Assembly: GCA_002413455.1 (NCBI GenBank)
Contig: DHXA01000011.1
Location: 8,149 to 18,670 of the forward strand
Direction of reading: 5' to 3'
Length of the DNA: 10,522 bases
DNA from: Rhodanobacter sp. UBA5168
GTDB taxonomy: Bacteria; Pseudomonadota; Gammaproteobacteria; Xanthomonadales; Rhodanobacteraceae
Position 1 is the first letter of the stretch, and the number at the start of each line of letters is the position of its first letter. The notes below the pieces were generated by a model. The model was not told the DNA's origin. It searched no databases and saw only the letters and a program-made list of their open reading frames with translations. Position numbers and translations under genes: made by a program. This document shows positions 1 through 6,902 of this stretch, one piece after another.

Positions 1-2030
1 TCGCACATCATGATGACCTTGAGGTCATGCTCGCCCTGCTTGAGGCCATTCTTTGCCAGCACCTCGATGACCTTGCGACCTTCGCCCAGGGTGCGCACGA
101 ACGGGATCATCACCCACACGTTGGTCAGGCCCATCACTTCGCGCACGCGCTTGACCGCCTTGCACTCCAGTCCGAACGCTTCGGCGAAGCTCGGATCGAC
201 ATAACGGCTGGCGCCGCGGAAGCCGATCATCGGATTCTCTTCGTGCGGCTCGTAGCGCGAGCCGCCGAGCAGGCCGGCGTATTCGTTCGACTTGAAATCA
301 GACAGGCGCACGATCACCGGCTTCGGGTAGACCGAAGCGGCGATGGTGGCGATGCCTTCGGCCAGGCGATCGACGTAGAACTCGACCGGCCCGGCGTAGC
401 CGGCAATGCGTTCGTCGATCTTTGCCTTCGTCTCGGCGTCCTGCTTGCTGTATTCCAGCAGTGCCTTGGGATGCACGCCGATGTGGCTGGCGATGATCAT
501 TTCCAGGCGGGCCAGGCCAATGCCTGCGTTCGGCAGCATGCCGAAGTCGAACGCGCGCTCGGGATTGGCCACGTTCATCATGATCTTCAGCGGCGCCTCG
601 GGCATGTCGCCCAGGTCGGCAGTGATGCGCTCGAACTTCAGGATGCCTTCGTAGATCGTCCCGGTGTCGCCTTCGGCGCAAGACACGGTGACGTCGGTGC
701 CGTCGGGGATCAACTCCAACGCGTTGCCGGTGCCGACCACGGCCGGCACTCCCAGCTCACGCGCGATGATCGCCGCGTGGCAGGTGCGGCCTCCGCGGTT
801 GGTGACGATGGCGGAGGCGCGCTTCATTACCGGCTCCCAATCGGGATCGGTCATATCAGCGATCAGCACGTCGCCGTGCTGCACCTTGTTCATGTCGCTC
901 AGTGAGCGGATCACACGGGCCTTGCCAGCACCGATCTTCTGGCCGATCGAGCGACCTTCGGCCAGCACCTTGCCTTTTTCGCTGAGATGAAAGCGCTCCA
1001 GCTGGGTCGCATGCGAGCGTGATTTCACCGTCTCCGGGCGCGCCTGTACGATGTAGATCTTGCCGGTGCGGCCGTCCTTCGCCCACTCGATATCCATCGG
1101 GCGGTCGTAGTGCTTTTCGATGATCAGCGATTGGCGCGCGAGCTCCTGCACGTCCTCGTCGTTGATGCAGAACTTGTTGCGCATTTCCGCCGGCGTGTCT
1201 TCGGTGCGCACGCGTTCGCCCGGTGCGTCGGAATAGATCATGCGCAGCTGCTTGGCGCCGAGATTGCGGCGCAACACAGCCGGCTTCCCTTCGCGCAGGG
1301 TGGGCTTGAACACGTAGAACTCGTCCGGATTCACAGCTCCCTGCACGACCATTTCGCCCAGACCATACGAGCCGGTGACGAACACCACGTCGCGGAAGCC
1401 CGACTCGGTGTCCAGCGTGAACAGCACGCCGGAGGCGCCCACGTCCGAGCGCACCATCAGCTGCACGCCGGCGGAGAGGAATACCTCCTCGTGCTTGAAG
1501 CCCTGGTGCACGCGATAGGCGATCGCGCGGTCGTTGTAGAGCGAGGCGAAGACCTCCTTTACCTTGTGCAGCACGTCGTCGATGCCGACTACGTTGAGGA
1601 AGGTCTCCTGTTGACCGGCAAACGAAGCATCCGGCAGATCCTCGGCGGTGGCTGATGAACGCACGGCGACGGCGATATCATCAGCACCGGCGTCCTTGCA
1701 CAGTTTGATATAGGCCGCCCGGATCGCCTGCTCGAGTTCGCCAGGCAGAGCGGTGTCGACGATCCAGCCGCGGATCTCCTTGCCTGCCGCCACCAGCGTG
1801 TCGACGTCATCGACATCGAGCGACGCCAGCCGTTCCTGGATGCGCTTGGCCAGGCCGCTCTTTTCCAGATACTGCTGGAACGCATCGGCGGTGGTGGCGA
1901 AACCCCCTGGCACGGACACCCCAAGCTTGGCTAGGTTGCCGATCATCTCACCCAGCGAGGCGTTCTTGCCGCCGACCTTGCCCAGGTCGGTCATGCGAAG
2001 TTGGTCGAGCCAAAGTACCAGATCGTTCAA
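1..2030 (-). CDS. ppsA: Phosphoenolpyruvate synthase (C-terminus beyond window)
   Basis: Catalyses ATP + pyruvate + water to PEP + AMP + phosphate, the cytoplasmic entry step of gluconeogenesis from C3 compounds. 676 codons are present of about 790 usual for the family; the rest lies off the left edge. The N-terminal nucleotide/pyruvate-binding domain opens with [11 protein letters not shown] near residue 20 and includes [20 protein letters not shown]. The swivelling phosphohistidine domain carries [11 protein letters not shown], with the catalytic His at residue 418 (codon at 777-779), matching His421 of the E. coli enzyme. The C-terminal barrel begins before [12 protein letters not shown]. 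The start is TTG at 2028-2030: GAGGAG lies 6 nt upstream, and [11 protein letters not shown] aligns with the known N-terminus, whereas the first in-frame ATG (codon 13) would cut into that conserved segment. The frame is intact throughout. It is divergent from ppsR, whose product in this family inactivates and reactivates PpsA. Confidence 0.97.
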   Translation of the reverse strand, partial: MNDLVLWLDQLRMTDLGKVGGKNASLGEMIGNLAKLGVSVPGGFATTADAFQQYLEKSGLAKRIQERLASLDVDDVDTLVAAGKEIRGWIVDTALPGELEQAIRAAYIKLCKDAGADDIAVAVRSSATAEDLPDASFAGQQETFLNVVGIDDVLHKVKEVFASLYNDRAIAYRVHQGFKHEEVFLSAGVQLMVRSDVGASGVLFTLDTESGFRDVVFVTGSYGLGEMVVQGAVNPDEFYVFKPTLREGKPAVLRRNLGAKQLRMIYSDAPGERVRTEDTPAEMRNKFCINDEDVQELARQSLIIEKHYDRPMDIEWAKDGRTGKIYIVQARPETVKSRSHATQLERFHLSEKGKVLAEGRSIGQKIGAGKARVIRSLSDMNKVQHGDVLIADMTDPDWEPVMKRASAIVTNRGGRTCHAAIIARELGVPAVVGTGNALELIPDGTDVTVSCAEGDTGTIYEGILKFERITADLGDMPEAPLKIMMNVANPERAFDFGMLPNAGIGLARLEMIIASHIGVHPKALLEYSKQDAETKAKIDERIAGYAGPVEFYVDRLAEGIATIAASVYPKPVIVRLSDFKSNEYAGLLGGSRYEPHEENPMIGFRGASRYVDPSFAEAFGLECKAVKRVREVMGLTNVWVMIPFVRTLGEGRKVIEVLAKNGLKQGEHDLKVIMMC

Positions 2031-2036
2031 GGGGAT

Positions 2037-2042
2037 CTCCTC
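2037..2042 (-). promoter_or_regulatory. Ribosome binding site deciding the TTG start of ppsA
   Basis: GAGGAG on the minus strand, 6 nt before the TTG at 2028-2030. No ATG or GTG is available in frame between it and codon 13, so this site is the main support for a TTG start. Confidence 0.75.
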
Positions 2043-2052
2043 AAGAGCTCTA

Positions 2053-2280
2053 CTACGGGTAACGGGATGAGTGCGGTGGCCCAAAGGGGGCCGCAAAGGA
2101 CTGGTATTGTCCGCTGCCGATGGTGCGCAGCACAAGAAGACCATTGCGATGCAATGTCATTCCAACGGCATACCAGTCAGCCGGCAGCCAATCGGAGACA
2201 GCGTTTTGTGCTTGCGCTAAGGTGCGACCAAACGCATCTGCGCAATCGGGATCCTGTATGCAGCGAACGATTTTCTTCAT
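2053..2280 (-). CDS. Possible small hypothetical protein upstream of ppsA
   Basis: Tentative 75-residue reading frame starting [17 protein letters not shown] and ending with TAG 22 nt before the ppsA start. GGAG sits 6 nt before its ATG (2287-2290). It fills the whole ppsA-ppsR gap with protein-like composition, including [19 protein letters not shown] recognise no family, signal peptide or membrane segment. Points for: good ribosome binding site, operon-like spacing to ppsA, no stops. Points against: it overlaps the first 8 codons of ppsR on the other strand, so its start and ribosome binding site lie in sequence constrained by the conserved PpsR N-terminus. Its third codon positions are also visibly less GC-rich than those of neighbouring genes. 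The same strand stays open further upstream to 2418, which would be a longer but less likely version. It may be a chance frame in a leader region. Confidence 0.3.
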   Translation of the reverse strand: MKKIVRCIQDPDCADAFGRTLAQAQNAVSDWLPADWYAVGMTLHRNGLLVLRTIGSGQYQSFAAPFGPPHSSRYP

Positions 2281-3073
2281 CTCCGACTCCACTGGTATTA
2301 CCGCGGAGACGATTGGCAACAGCATCCTGGCGCAGTTCGAGGGCGTGCAGTTCGACAAGCACCGGTTGCCGTTCACCGATAGCGTGCAGAAAGCGGAAGC
2401 GGCCGCATTGCGCATCAAGACGCACTACGCGCAAAGCGCCCAGCGCCCCATCGTTGTCAATACCATGGCCGAACGCGCGTTGTGCGATATCGTCGCCACC
2501 AGCGGGGCGTTGATGCTGGATGTATTCGCGCCGTTCATCGGCCCGCTGGAAGACGAGCTCGGCGCCAAGCGTTCCGGCGCGGTGAATCGTTCGCATGGCA
2601 TGGTGGACTTCGACAAGTACGAGGCGCGCATCAACGCGACCAATTACGCACTCTCGCATGATGATGGCATCGACGTGAATTACGCCGATGCGGACTTGAT
2701 CCTGGTCGGGGTGTCGCGCTCGGGCAAGACGCCCACGTGTCTCTACATGGCCTTGCATTACGGCGTCAGTGCCGCCAACTATCCGCTGACCGACGATGAC
2801 CTTGAGAAGCTCGAACTGCCTGCGCGTCTGCGCCCGTACCGGGATCGGCTGTACGGACTGACCATCGATCCGCAACGCTTGGCGCAGATCCGCGAGCAGC
2901 GTCGCGCAGGCAGCCGCTACGCGACCTTGCAGCAATGCCGCTGGGAGCTGGAGCAGGCGGATCGGCTGATGCGCCAAGCCGGCATTCCCAGCCTCAACAC
3001 CACGCACGTGTCGATCGAGGAGATCGCCAGCAAGATATTCGACCGCTTCGGGATCGAGCGGACCATGTTCTGA
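2258..3073 (+). CDS. ppsR: PEP synthase regulatory protein (bifunctional kinase/pyrophosphorylase, DUF299)
   Basis: Members of this family phosphorylate a threonine of PEP synthase using ADP, switching it off, and remove the phosphate by Pi-dependent phosphorolysis, switching it back on. The protein is 271 residues, close to the roughly 270-280 usual. [20 protein letters not shown] is the typical family N-terminus, and GVSRSGKT at residues 151-158 is the P-loop, followed by PTCLYMALHYG and the conserved NYPL. The C-terminus ends in the usual SIEEIASKIFDRFGIER region. I chose the ATG at 2258 because the family begins at this point. The frame is open upstream to 2120 but that extension looks like noise. 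Only a weak GGGA (2248-2251) precedes the ATG. It is divergent from its target ppsA and is followed 28 nt later by a DUF1249 gene, probably co-transcribed. Confidence 0.95.
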   Translation: MQRTIFFISDSTGITAETIGNSILAQFEGVQFDKHRLPFTDSVQKAEAAALRIKTHYAQSAQRPIVVNTMAERALCDIVATSGALMLDVFAPFIGPLEDELGAKRSGAVNRSHGMVDFDKYEARINATNYALSHDDGIDVNYADADLILVGVSRSGKTPTCLYMALHYGVSAANYPLTDDDLEKLELPARLRPYRDRLYGLTIDPQRLAQIREQRRAGSRYATLQQCRWELEQADRLMRQAGIPSLNTTHVSIEEIASKIFDRFGIERTMF

Positions 3074-3101
3074 TTTGCCGACTGGAGTTTGCCCGCCCAT
3101 C

Positions 3102-3563
3102 ATGAGTGCCGTACTGGACAATCGCCACAGCTTGCTGCCGGGACGTTTCGAGTTCCTGATGGGGTTGTATGCGGAGAACTATCACCGGTTGACGCGACTG
3201 TTCGCGCCGCAGCAGCTGGCGCCGGGCCGCTATGTTTCCAAGGTGGATGACGGATTGAACGTGCATCTGCATGTGCAGGAATGCCACCCGTATACGCTGG
3301 AATTGGAACTCACCTACGATTTTGTCGACGCACATACCGGCCAGCGCGCACCGTCGGCACAGCTGCGCATGTATACCGACGCGCACGTGGCCGAGGCGCT
3401 GCACTGTCATCCCGGACGGCATCTGTGGCAGGTGCTCGGGCCATTTCCACCGGCGCACACCGTGTTCCAGCATCGCCTGCGCATGAACGGGTTTCTTTCG
3501 CGCTGGCTGGAGTACTTGGCCGAGCAGGGGCATTCCACTCGGACTTTAGAGCCTGAGACCTGA
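3102..3563 (+). CDS. DUF1249 (YqiB-like) family protein
   Basis: 153-residue soluble protein related to E. coli YqiB, a family of unknown function. Recognisable family segments are LYAENYHRLTRLF near residue 22, YTLELELTYDF in the middle, LRMYTDAHVAEALH near residue 88, and the C-terminal HRLRMNGFLSRWLEYLAEQGH. The length fits the family (about 140-150). There is no signal peptide or membrane segment. The ATG at 3102 is preferred; GGAG at 3084-3087 is rather far (14 nt). A TTG at 3075, directly after the ppsR stop, would add nine residues and cannot be excluded. The 28-nt gap suggests it shares the ppsR transcript, which ends at the hairpin at 3604-3622. A functional link with PEP synthase control is not established. 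Confidence 0.88.
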   Translation: MSAVLDNRHSLLPGRFEFLMGLYAENYHRLTRLFAPQQLAPGRYVSKVDDGLNVHLHVQECHPYTLELELTYDFVDAHTGQRAPSAQLRMYTDAHVAEALHCHPGRHLWQVLGPFPPAHTVFQHRLRMNGFLSRWLEYLAEQGHSTRTLEPET

Positions 3564-3603
3564 TCGGCGAGACGCAAGCGTGGTCACATCACAGGCAACA
3601 AAA

Positions 3604-3622
3604 AGCCCGCACGAGGCGGGCT
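3604..3622. terminator. Bidirectional intrinsic terminator between DUF1249 gene and tRNA operon
   Basis: Perfect 7-bp stem AGCCCGC / GCGGGCT with the 5-nt loop ACGAG. On the minus strand it is followed by TTTTGTTG, so it serves the tRNA operon well. On the plus strand the trailing CTTTG is poorer, but it is the only visible stop for the ppsR-DUF1249 transcript. Confidence 0.8.
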
Positions 3623-3635
3623 CTTTGTCGAATAG

Positions 3636-3712
3636 TGGCGGAGTGGACGGGACTCGAACCCGCGACCTCCGGCGTGACAGGCCAGCATTCTAACCAACTG
3701 AACTACCACTCC
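3636..3712 (-). tRNA. tRNA-Asp (GTC)
   Basis: 77-nt tRNA with encoded CCA. The acceptor stem GGAGTGG pairs with CCACTCC, followed by discriminator G. The D-arm is TAGTTCAGTTGGTTAGAA and the anticodon loop is CTGTCAC with GTC at 3676-3678. The T-arm is GCGGGTTCGAGTCCCGT. The anticodon stem has one T-G wobble. It closely matches E. coli tRNA-Asp. It is the last gene of the three-tRNA operon, 28 nt after tRNA-Glu. Confidence 0.98.
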
Positions 3713-3740
3713 GCATTTCTTCCAGCTTTGCGAGCCAACT

Positions 3741-3816
3741 TGGCGTCCCCACGGGGATTCGAACCCCGGTCGCCACCGTGAAAGGGTGATGTCCTAGGCC
3801 TCTAGACGATGGGGAC
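3741..3816 (-). tRNA. tRNA-Glu (TTC)
   Basis: 76-nt tRNA with encoded CCA. The acceptor stem GTCCCCA pairs with TGGGGAC. The anticodon loop is CTTTCAC with TTC at 3780-3782, and the T-arm is CGGGGTTCGAATCCCCG. It closely matches E. coli tRNA-Glu. It is the middle gene of the operon, 9 nt after tRNA-Ala. Confidence 0.98.
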
Positions 3817-3825
3817 GGATTAAGT

Positions 3826-3901
3826 TGGTGGAGCCAGGCGGGATCGAACCGCCGACCTCCTGCATGCCATGCAGGCGCTCTCCCAGCTGAGCTATGGCCC
3901 C
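3826..3901 (-). tRNA. tRNA-Ala (GGC)
   Basis: 76-nt tRNA with encoded CCA. The acceptor begins GGGGCCA and ends TGGCTCC-A-CCA. The D-arm is TAGCTCAGCTGGGAGAGC. The anticodon stem-loop is CCTGC-ATGGCAT-GCAGG with GGC at 3866-3868. It is the first gene of the operon, and its 5' end lies 17 nt after the -10 box of a strong promoter. Confidence 0.98.
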
Positions 3902-3918
3902 GCCGCTGGAAGCCGAGA

Positions 3919-3947
3919 AGAATAGGTCCGACTCCGATATCCGTCAA
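3919..3947 (-). promoter_or_regulatory. Sigma-70 promoter of the tRNA-Ala-Glu-Asp operon
   Basis: On the minus strand TTGACG (3942-3947) is separated by exactly 17 nt from TATTCT (3919-3924). Transcription would start about 10 nt before mature tRNA-Ala. The near-consensus boxes and position make this a convincing stable-RNA promoter. Growth-rate or stringent control is plausible for such promoters but not shown here. Confidence 0.85.
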
Positions 3948-3977
3948 GCTATTTTTTCACGAACCATGACGGTGGAA

Positions 3978-4022
3978 TCGATGCATCTTTCGCATCTCGA
4001 ATCACGGTTCGACAGATGTCGA
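3978..4022. other. Cluster of short inverted repeats upstream of the antiporter gene
   Basis: Between the tRNA promoter and the antiporter there are four TCGA sites (3978, 3997, 4009, 4019) that bound or sit in short dyads. One is the palindrome CGACA-GA-TGTCG at 4010-4021. Another is TCGAA/TTCGA at 3997-4012. The third is GATGC/GCATC at 3980-3996. It may be an operator region for the antiporter, but no known regulator's site is recognised and short dyads arise by chance. Confidence 0.25.
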
Positions 4023-4072
4023 CCATGCTTCGTTTAAGCTGCAGTGACCAGGCGTGATTGAAGAGTCCAAGC

Positions 4073-5839
4073 ATGCACGAAATTGGTTTCATTCGCGATC
4101 TTGCCATGGTGATGATCGTGGCCGGCGCCACCACGATCCTGTTCCAGCGTCTGCGCCAGCCGGTGCTGCTCGGGTACATCCTGGCCGGGGTGCTGATCGG
4201 TCCGCACACGCCGGGCATGCTGGTCGACGATCCGCGCGCGATTGACGATATTTCCAACCTGGGCGTGGTGCTGTTGATGTTTACGCTGGGACTTGAATTC
4301 AGCGTGCGCAAACTGCGTGAGGTCGGTATCGGGGTACTGGCCGTGGCGGTGGGCGAGGTCGGATTGATGCTGTGGATCGGCTACGGCATTGGCGGATTGT
4401 TCGGCTGGGCCGGCATGGATGCGCTTTTCCTCGGCGCGATCATCTCGTTGTCGTCGACCATGGTCGCCACCCGCACGCTGAGCGAAGGAGGGCAGCGGCA
4501 TCGACCGTTTGCCCAGCTGGTGGTGGGCCTGCTGGTGGCCGAAGACATGCTGGCGATCGTCATGCTCACTTTGTTGACGGCGGTGGCGATCGGCGGTTCG
4601 GTGCAGGCGGAAACCGCGTTCACGCTGATCGGTCATCTGGGGCTGTTCATCGTCGTCGGGATGATCCTCGGGCTCTTGCTGCTGCCACGGCTGGTCGATT
4701 ACGTGGCGGGTTTCGGCCGCGATGAAACATTGCTGGTCAGCGTGCTGGGGATTTGTTTCGGTGCCAGTCTGTTCGCCGCATGGATGGGCTTCAGCGTGGC
4801 GTTGGGCGCGTTCCTGGCCGGGGCAGTCGTCGCCGAATCGCGCAGTGTGGCGCGCGTGCTGCATATGGTGGAACCGCTGCGCGACATGTTCGCTGCGCTG
4901 TTCTTCGTGGCGATCGGCCTGAAGATCGATCCTTCGATGCTGCTGCAGTACGCGCTACCGGCCCTGCTTATCGCGTTGGTGGTGATCGTGGGCAAGACGC
5001 TGGCCTGCAGCTTGGGCATCTTCGTTGTTGGACACGATGCGCGTACCGCGCTGCGCTCGGGGCTGGGCATGGCACAGATCGGCGAGTTCTCGTTCGTGAT
5101 CGCCACGTTAGGGCTGTCGCTCGGCGCGATCAGCGACTTCATCTACCCGATTGCGGTGGCGGTCTCGGTGCTGTGCATGGCGGCGTCGCCGTACCTTAAC
5201 CGCTCTGCCGACACGCTGGCGAGTGGCTTGCGTCGATTGACACCGCGTCCGATGCGCCTGCTCGCGACCAGCTACAGCGGCTGGCTGGAGAACCTCAAGC
5301 CCGTCAGCGAAAACGCGGCGATCGCAGCGATTTTCCGCCGATTGCTGTGGCATATCGCGATCAACGTTCTGTTGGTGGTGACGCTGTTCATCATTGGTGC
5401 CTACGTCAATGGACACAGCTGGGGTTGGTTCTCGACGCTGGGCATCCAGCGCGACCTGCGGCATACCCTGATCTGGGCATGTGCGCTGTTTCTCTCCCTG
5501 CCGCTGCTGATCGCGATATACCGCAAGGCCGAGGCATTGGGCATGTTGCTGGCTGAGATTGGCATACGCGAACGGTTCGCCGGGGCATACACGCAAGCTA
5601 TCCGCAACGTGCTGGCGCGGATCATCCCGCTGGCAACCCTGCTGGCACTGGCGTTGCTGATCAGCGCACTCGGCTCCGCGATCCTGCCGCCACGCGGTAT
5701 CGCCATATCATTGGTCGTGCTCGGGACAGTGCTGGCGGTGGTGCTGTGGCGCAGTCTGGTAAAGATGCACGCGCGCCTGCAGGCGGCGCTCAAGGAGACC
5801 CTGGACAAGCCAGCGCCGCCCCGGGGTGACTCCGGCTGA
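4073..5839 (+). CDS. KefB/CPA2-type cation:proton antiporter with C-terminal membrane extension
   Basis: 588-residue inner-membrane protein that probably exchanges K+ or Na+ for protons. The Na+/H+ exchanger domain spans about residues 8-380, with some 11-13 hydrophobic segments starting at IGFIRDLAMVMIVAGATTILF. Family marks are RQPVLLGYILAGVLIGPHTPG near residue 24, AED (Glu157-Asp158) in the ion-path helix, and GQ-like AQIGEFSFVI with GEFSFV at 337-342. Kef and YbaL proteins continue with a cytoplasmic RCK/TrkA nucleotide-binding domain, but none is seen. Instead residues about 405-588 hold four further likely membrane helices (about 424-445, 464-483, 518-538, 544-564) and a charged tail. 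The ATG at 4073 is preferred to the TTG at 4058 because GAAGAG (4060-4065) precedes it by 7 nt. It appears monocistronic. The ion specificity cannot be told from sequence. Confidence 0.88.
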   Translation: MHEIGFIRDLAMVMIVAGATTILFQRLRQPVLLGYILAGVLIGPHTPGMLVDDPRAIDDISNLGVVLLMFTLGLEFSVRKLREVGIGVLAVAVGEVGLMLWIGYGIGGLFGWAGMDALFLGAIISLSSTMVATRTLSEGGQRHRPFAQLVVGLLVAEDMLAIVMLTLLTAVAIGGSVQAETAFTLIGHLGLFIVVGMILGLLLLPRLVDYVAGFGRDETLLVSVLGICFGASLFAAWMGFSVALGAFLAGAVVAESRSVARVLHMVEPLRDMFAALFFVAIGLKIDPSMLLQYALPALLIALVVIVGKTLACSLGIFVVGHDARTALRSGLGMAQIGEFSFVIATLGLSLGAISDFIYPIAVAVSVLCMAASPYLNRSADTLASGLRRLTPRPMRLLATSYSGWLENLKPVSENAAIAAIFRRLLWHIAINVLLVVTLFIIGAYVNGHSWGWFSTLGIQRDLRHTLIWACALFLSLPLLIAIYRKAEALGMLLAEIGIRERFAGAYTQAIRNVLARIIPLATLLALALLISALGSAILPPRGIAISLVVLGTVLAVVLWRSLVKMHARLQAALKETLDKPAPPRGDSG

Positions 5840-5903
5840 AAAACGGGCATCACCAGCGGGCCGGTGAACCTTTATGCGGACTGACGGTCAGAGCCCTGAA
5901 TCG

Positions 5904-5932
5904 TTGCCAAGACCGGACAAGCACCGCACAAT
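5904..5932 (+). promoter_or_regulatory. Candidate promoter for the FKBP gene
   Basis: TTGCCA (5904-5909) and CACAAT (5927-5932) are separated by 17 nt and lie about 70 nt before the start codon, within the 162-nt gap after the antiporter gene. The -10 box is imperfect, so this is only a candidate. Confidence 0.3.
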
Positions 5933-6001
5933 GCGTGGCCTGCCTCCATCGGGGGGGCCCGGTCGGCAACGCCGGCATATCCATACATGAGGGAGTTACG
6001 A

Positions 6002-6751
6002 ATGAAGCACTTTCTGCGTCCCACGCTGACGGCGGTCGCGATGGCCGTTGCGCTGGGCATGACGGCGGGCGTATCCGCCCAGACGGCCGGCGCTGCCGGC
6101 ACCGTCGACAAAGCCAAGGCCAGCTATGTTGTGGGTTGGGAGATTGCTTCCCAGGTTCCGCCGATCATGCGCGACGAACTGGACCCGAATGCCGTGGCAA
6201 ATGCGGTGAAGGCTGCGCTGTCCGGCCAGAAGCCGACCATGAGCGATGCCGAAGCCAAACAGGTGCACGACGCCTTCATGGCCAAGATCCAGGCCAAGTA
6301 TCAGGCGGAAATGACCAAGCTCGGCGCCAAGAACAAGACTGAAGGCGATGCTTTCCTGGCCAAGAACAAGTCCGCTGCGGGCGTCAAGACGACTGCCTCG
6401 GGTCTGCAGTATCAGGTGATCAGCCAGGGTACGGGCGCTCGCCCGGGTCCGAACGACACCGTCGAGATCAACTACACCGGCACCTTCATCGATGGCCAGG
6501 TGTTTGATGCCTCGGCCAAGCACAACCCGCCGGGCGCCGCCAAGATCCCGCTGGCCGGTGTGATTCCGGGTTTCCGCGAAGGCTTGCAGCTGATGCAGGT
6601 TGGCGGTCACTACAAGCTGTTCATTCCGTCGTCGCTGGCCTACGGTGCCGAGCCGCAGCCGCCGATGCCGCCGAATGCCACGCTGATCTTCGACGTGACC
6701 CTGGTCAAGACCGGTCCGACGCCGGCCGGCGCCGCCCCGGGCAGCAAGTAA
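6002..6751 (+). CDS. Secreted FKBP-type peptidyl-prolyl cis-trans isomerase (Mip/FkpA-like)
   Basis: 249-residue protein expected in the periplasm or outer envelope, where it would speed proline isomerisation and assist folding. The first 26 residues form a signal peptide (basic MKHFLR, hydrophobic core, likely cut after VSA). Residues about 33-125 resemble the helical FKBP N-terminal dimerisation domain, rich in Lys and Ala. Residues about 130-243 form the FKBP domain: VEINYTGTF at 154-162, VFDAS from 167, VIPGF at 187-191, [21 protein letters not shown] near the end. The position usually held by the active-site Trp is Phe191, a substitution that may lower activity. The tail is Pro/Ala/Gly-rich. 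The ATG at 6002 is chosen over 5987 because AGGGAG (5990-5995) lies 6 nt before it. There is no lipobox Cys. It is monocistronic, with a promoter candidate upstream and a strong terminator downstream. Confidence 0.92.
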   Translation: MKHFLRPTLTAVAMAVALGMTAGVSAQTAGAAGTVDKAKASYVVGWEIASQVPPIMRDELDPNAVANAVKAALSGQKPTMSDAEAKQVHDAFMAKIQAKYQAEMTKLGAKNKTEGDAFLAKNKSAAGVKTTASGLQYQVISQGTGARPGPNDTVEINYTGTFIDGQVFDASAKHNPPGAAKIPLAGVIPGFREGLQLMQVGGHYKLFIPSSLAYGAEPQPPMPPNATLIFDVTLVKTGPTPAGAAPGSK

Positions 6752-6791
6752 CAAAAAGCCCGCCGCGGGTTTCACTATCGCGGCAAGGTCG

Positions 6792-6819
6792 GAAGGGCGC
6801 GAAGCAATTCGCGCCCTTC
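6792..6819 (+). terminator. Strong intrinsic terminator after the FKBP gene
   Basis: Perfect 12-bp stem GAAGGGCGCGAA / TTCGCGCCCTTC closed by a GCAA (GNRA) tetraloop, followed by TGCTTTC. A smaller hairpin CCCG-CCG-CGGG plus TTT lies just before it at 6759-6772 and may be a first, weaker stop. Together they insulate ugd from the FKBP gene. Confidence 0.8.
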
Positions 6820-6864
6820 TGCTTTCAGGGAGCCACCAACGTATTCCGCTATTCGTCACGCGGT

Positions 6865-6870
6865 TAGAAT
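6865..6870 (+). promoter_or_regulatory. Candidate -10 box for the ugd-slyX-DUF2058 unit
   Basis: TAGAAT lies 32 nt before the ugd start and just after the preceding terminator. No clear -35 box is seen at the correct distance (TATTCC at 6842-6847 is poor), so the promoter is weakly supported or needs an activator. Confidence 0.3.
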
Positions 6871-6902
6871 ACGCGGCTCACGTTCCAGGGAGTTGCACGA
6901 CG

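Noticed and set aside
27..905. Long plus-strand open frame (292 codons) opposite ppsA
   Set aside because: It lies antisense to strongly conserved ppsA and its translation is the His/Ala/Val/Asp/Arg-rich shadow typical of high-GC genes.
2177..3121. 314-codon minus-strand frame covering ppsR
   Set aside because: Shadow of ppsR in the complementary frame; no recognisable motifs, and ppsR has clear family motifs along its whole length.
3690..3947. 85-codon minus-strand frame through the tRNA cluster
   Set aside because: Runs through tRNA-Glu and tRNA-Ala sequence; a well-known false protein pattern over tRNA genes.
4034..4864. 276-codon minus-strand frame opposite the antiporter
   Set aside because: Composition dominated by His, Gln, Arg and Asp, mirroring the hydrophobic codons of the antiporter on the other strand.
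5853..5872. Hairpin after the antiporter (TCACC / GGTGA) as a terminator
   Set aside because: Stem of only 5 bp with an 8-nt loop and no T tract, so it is not convincing.
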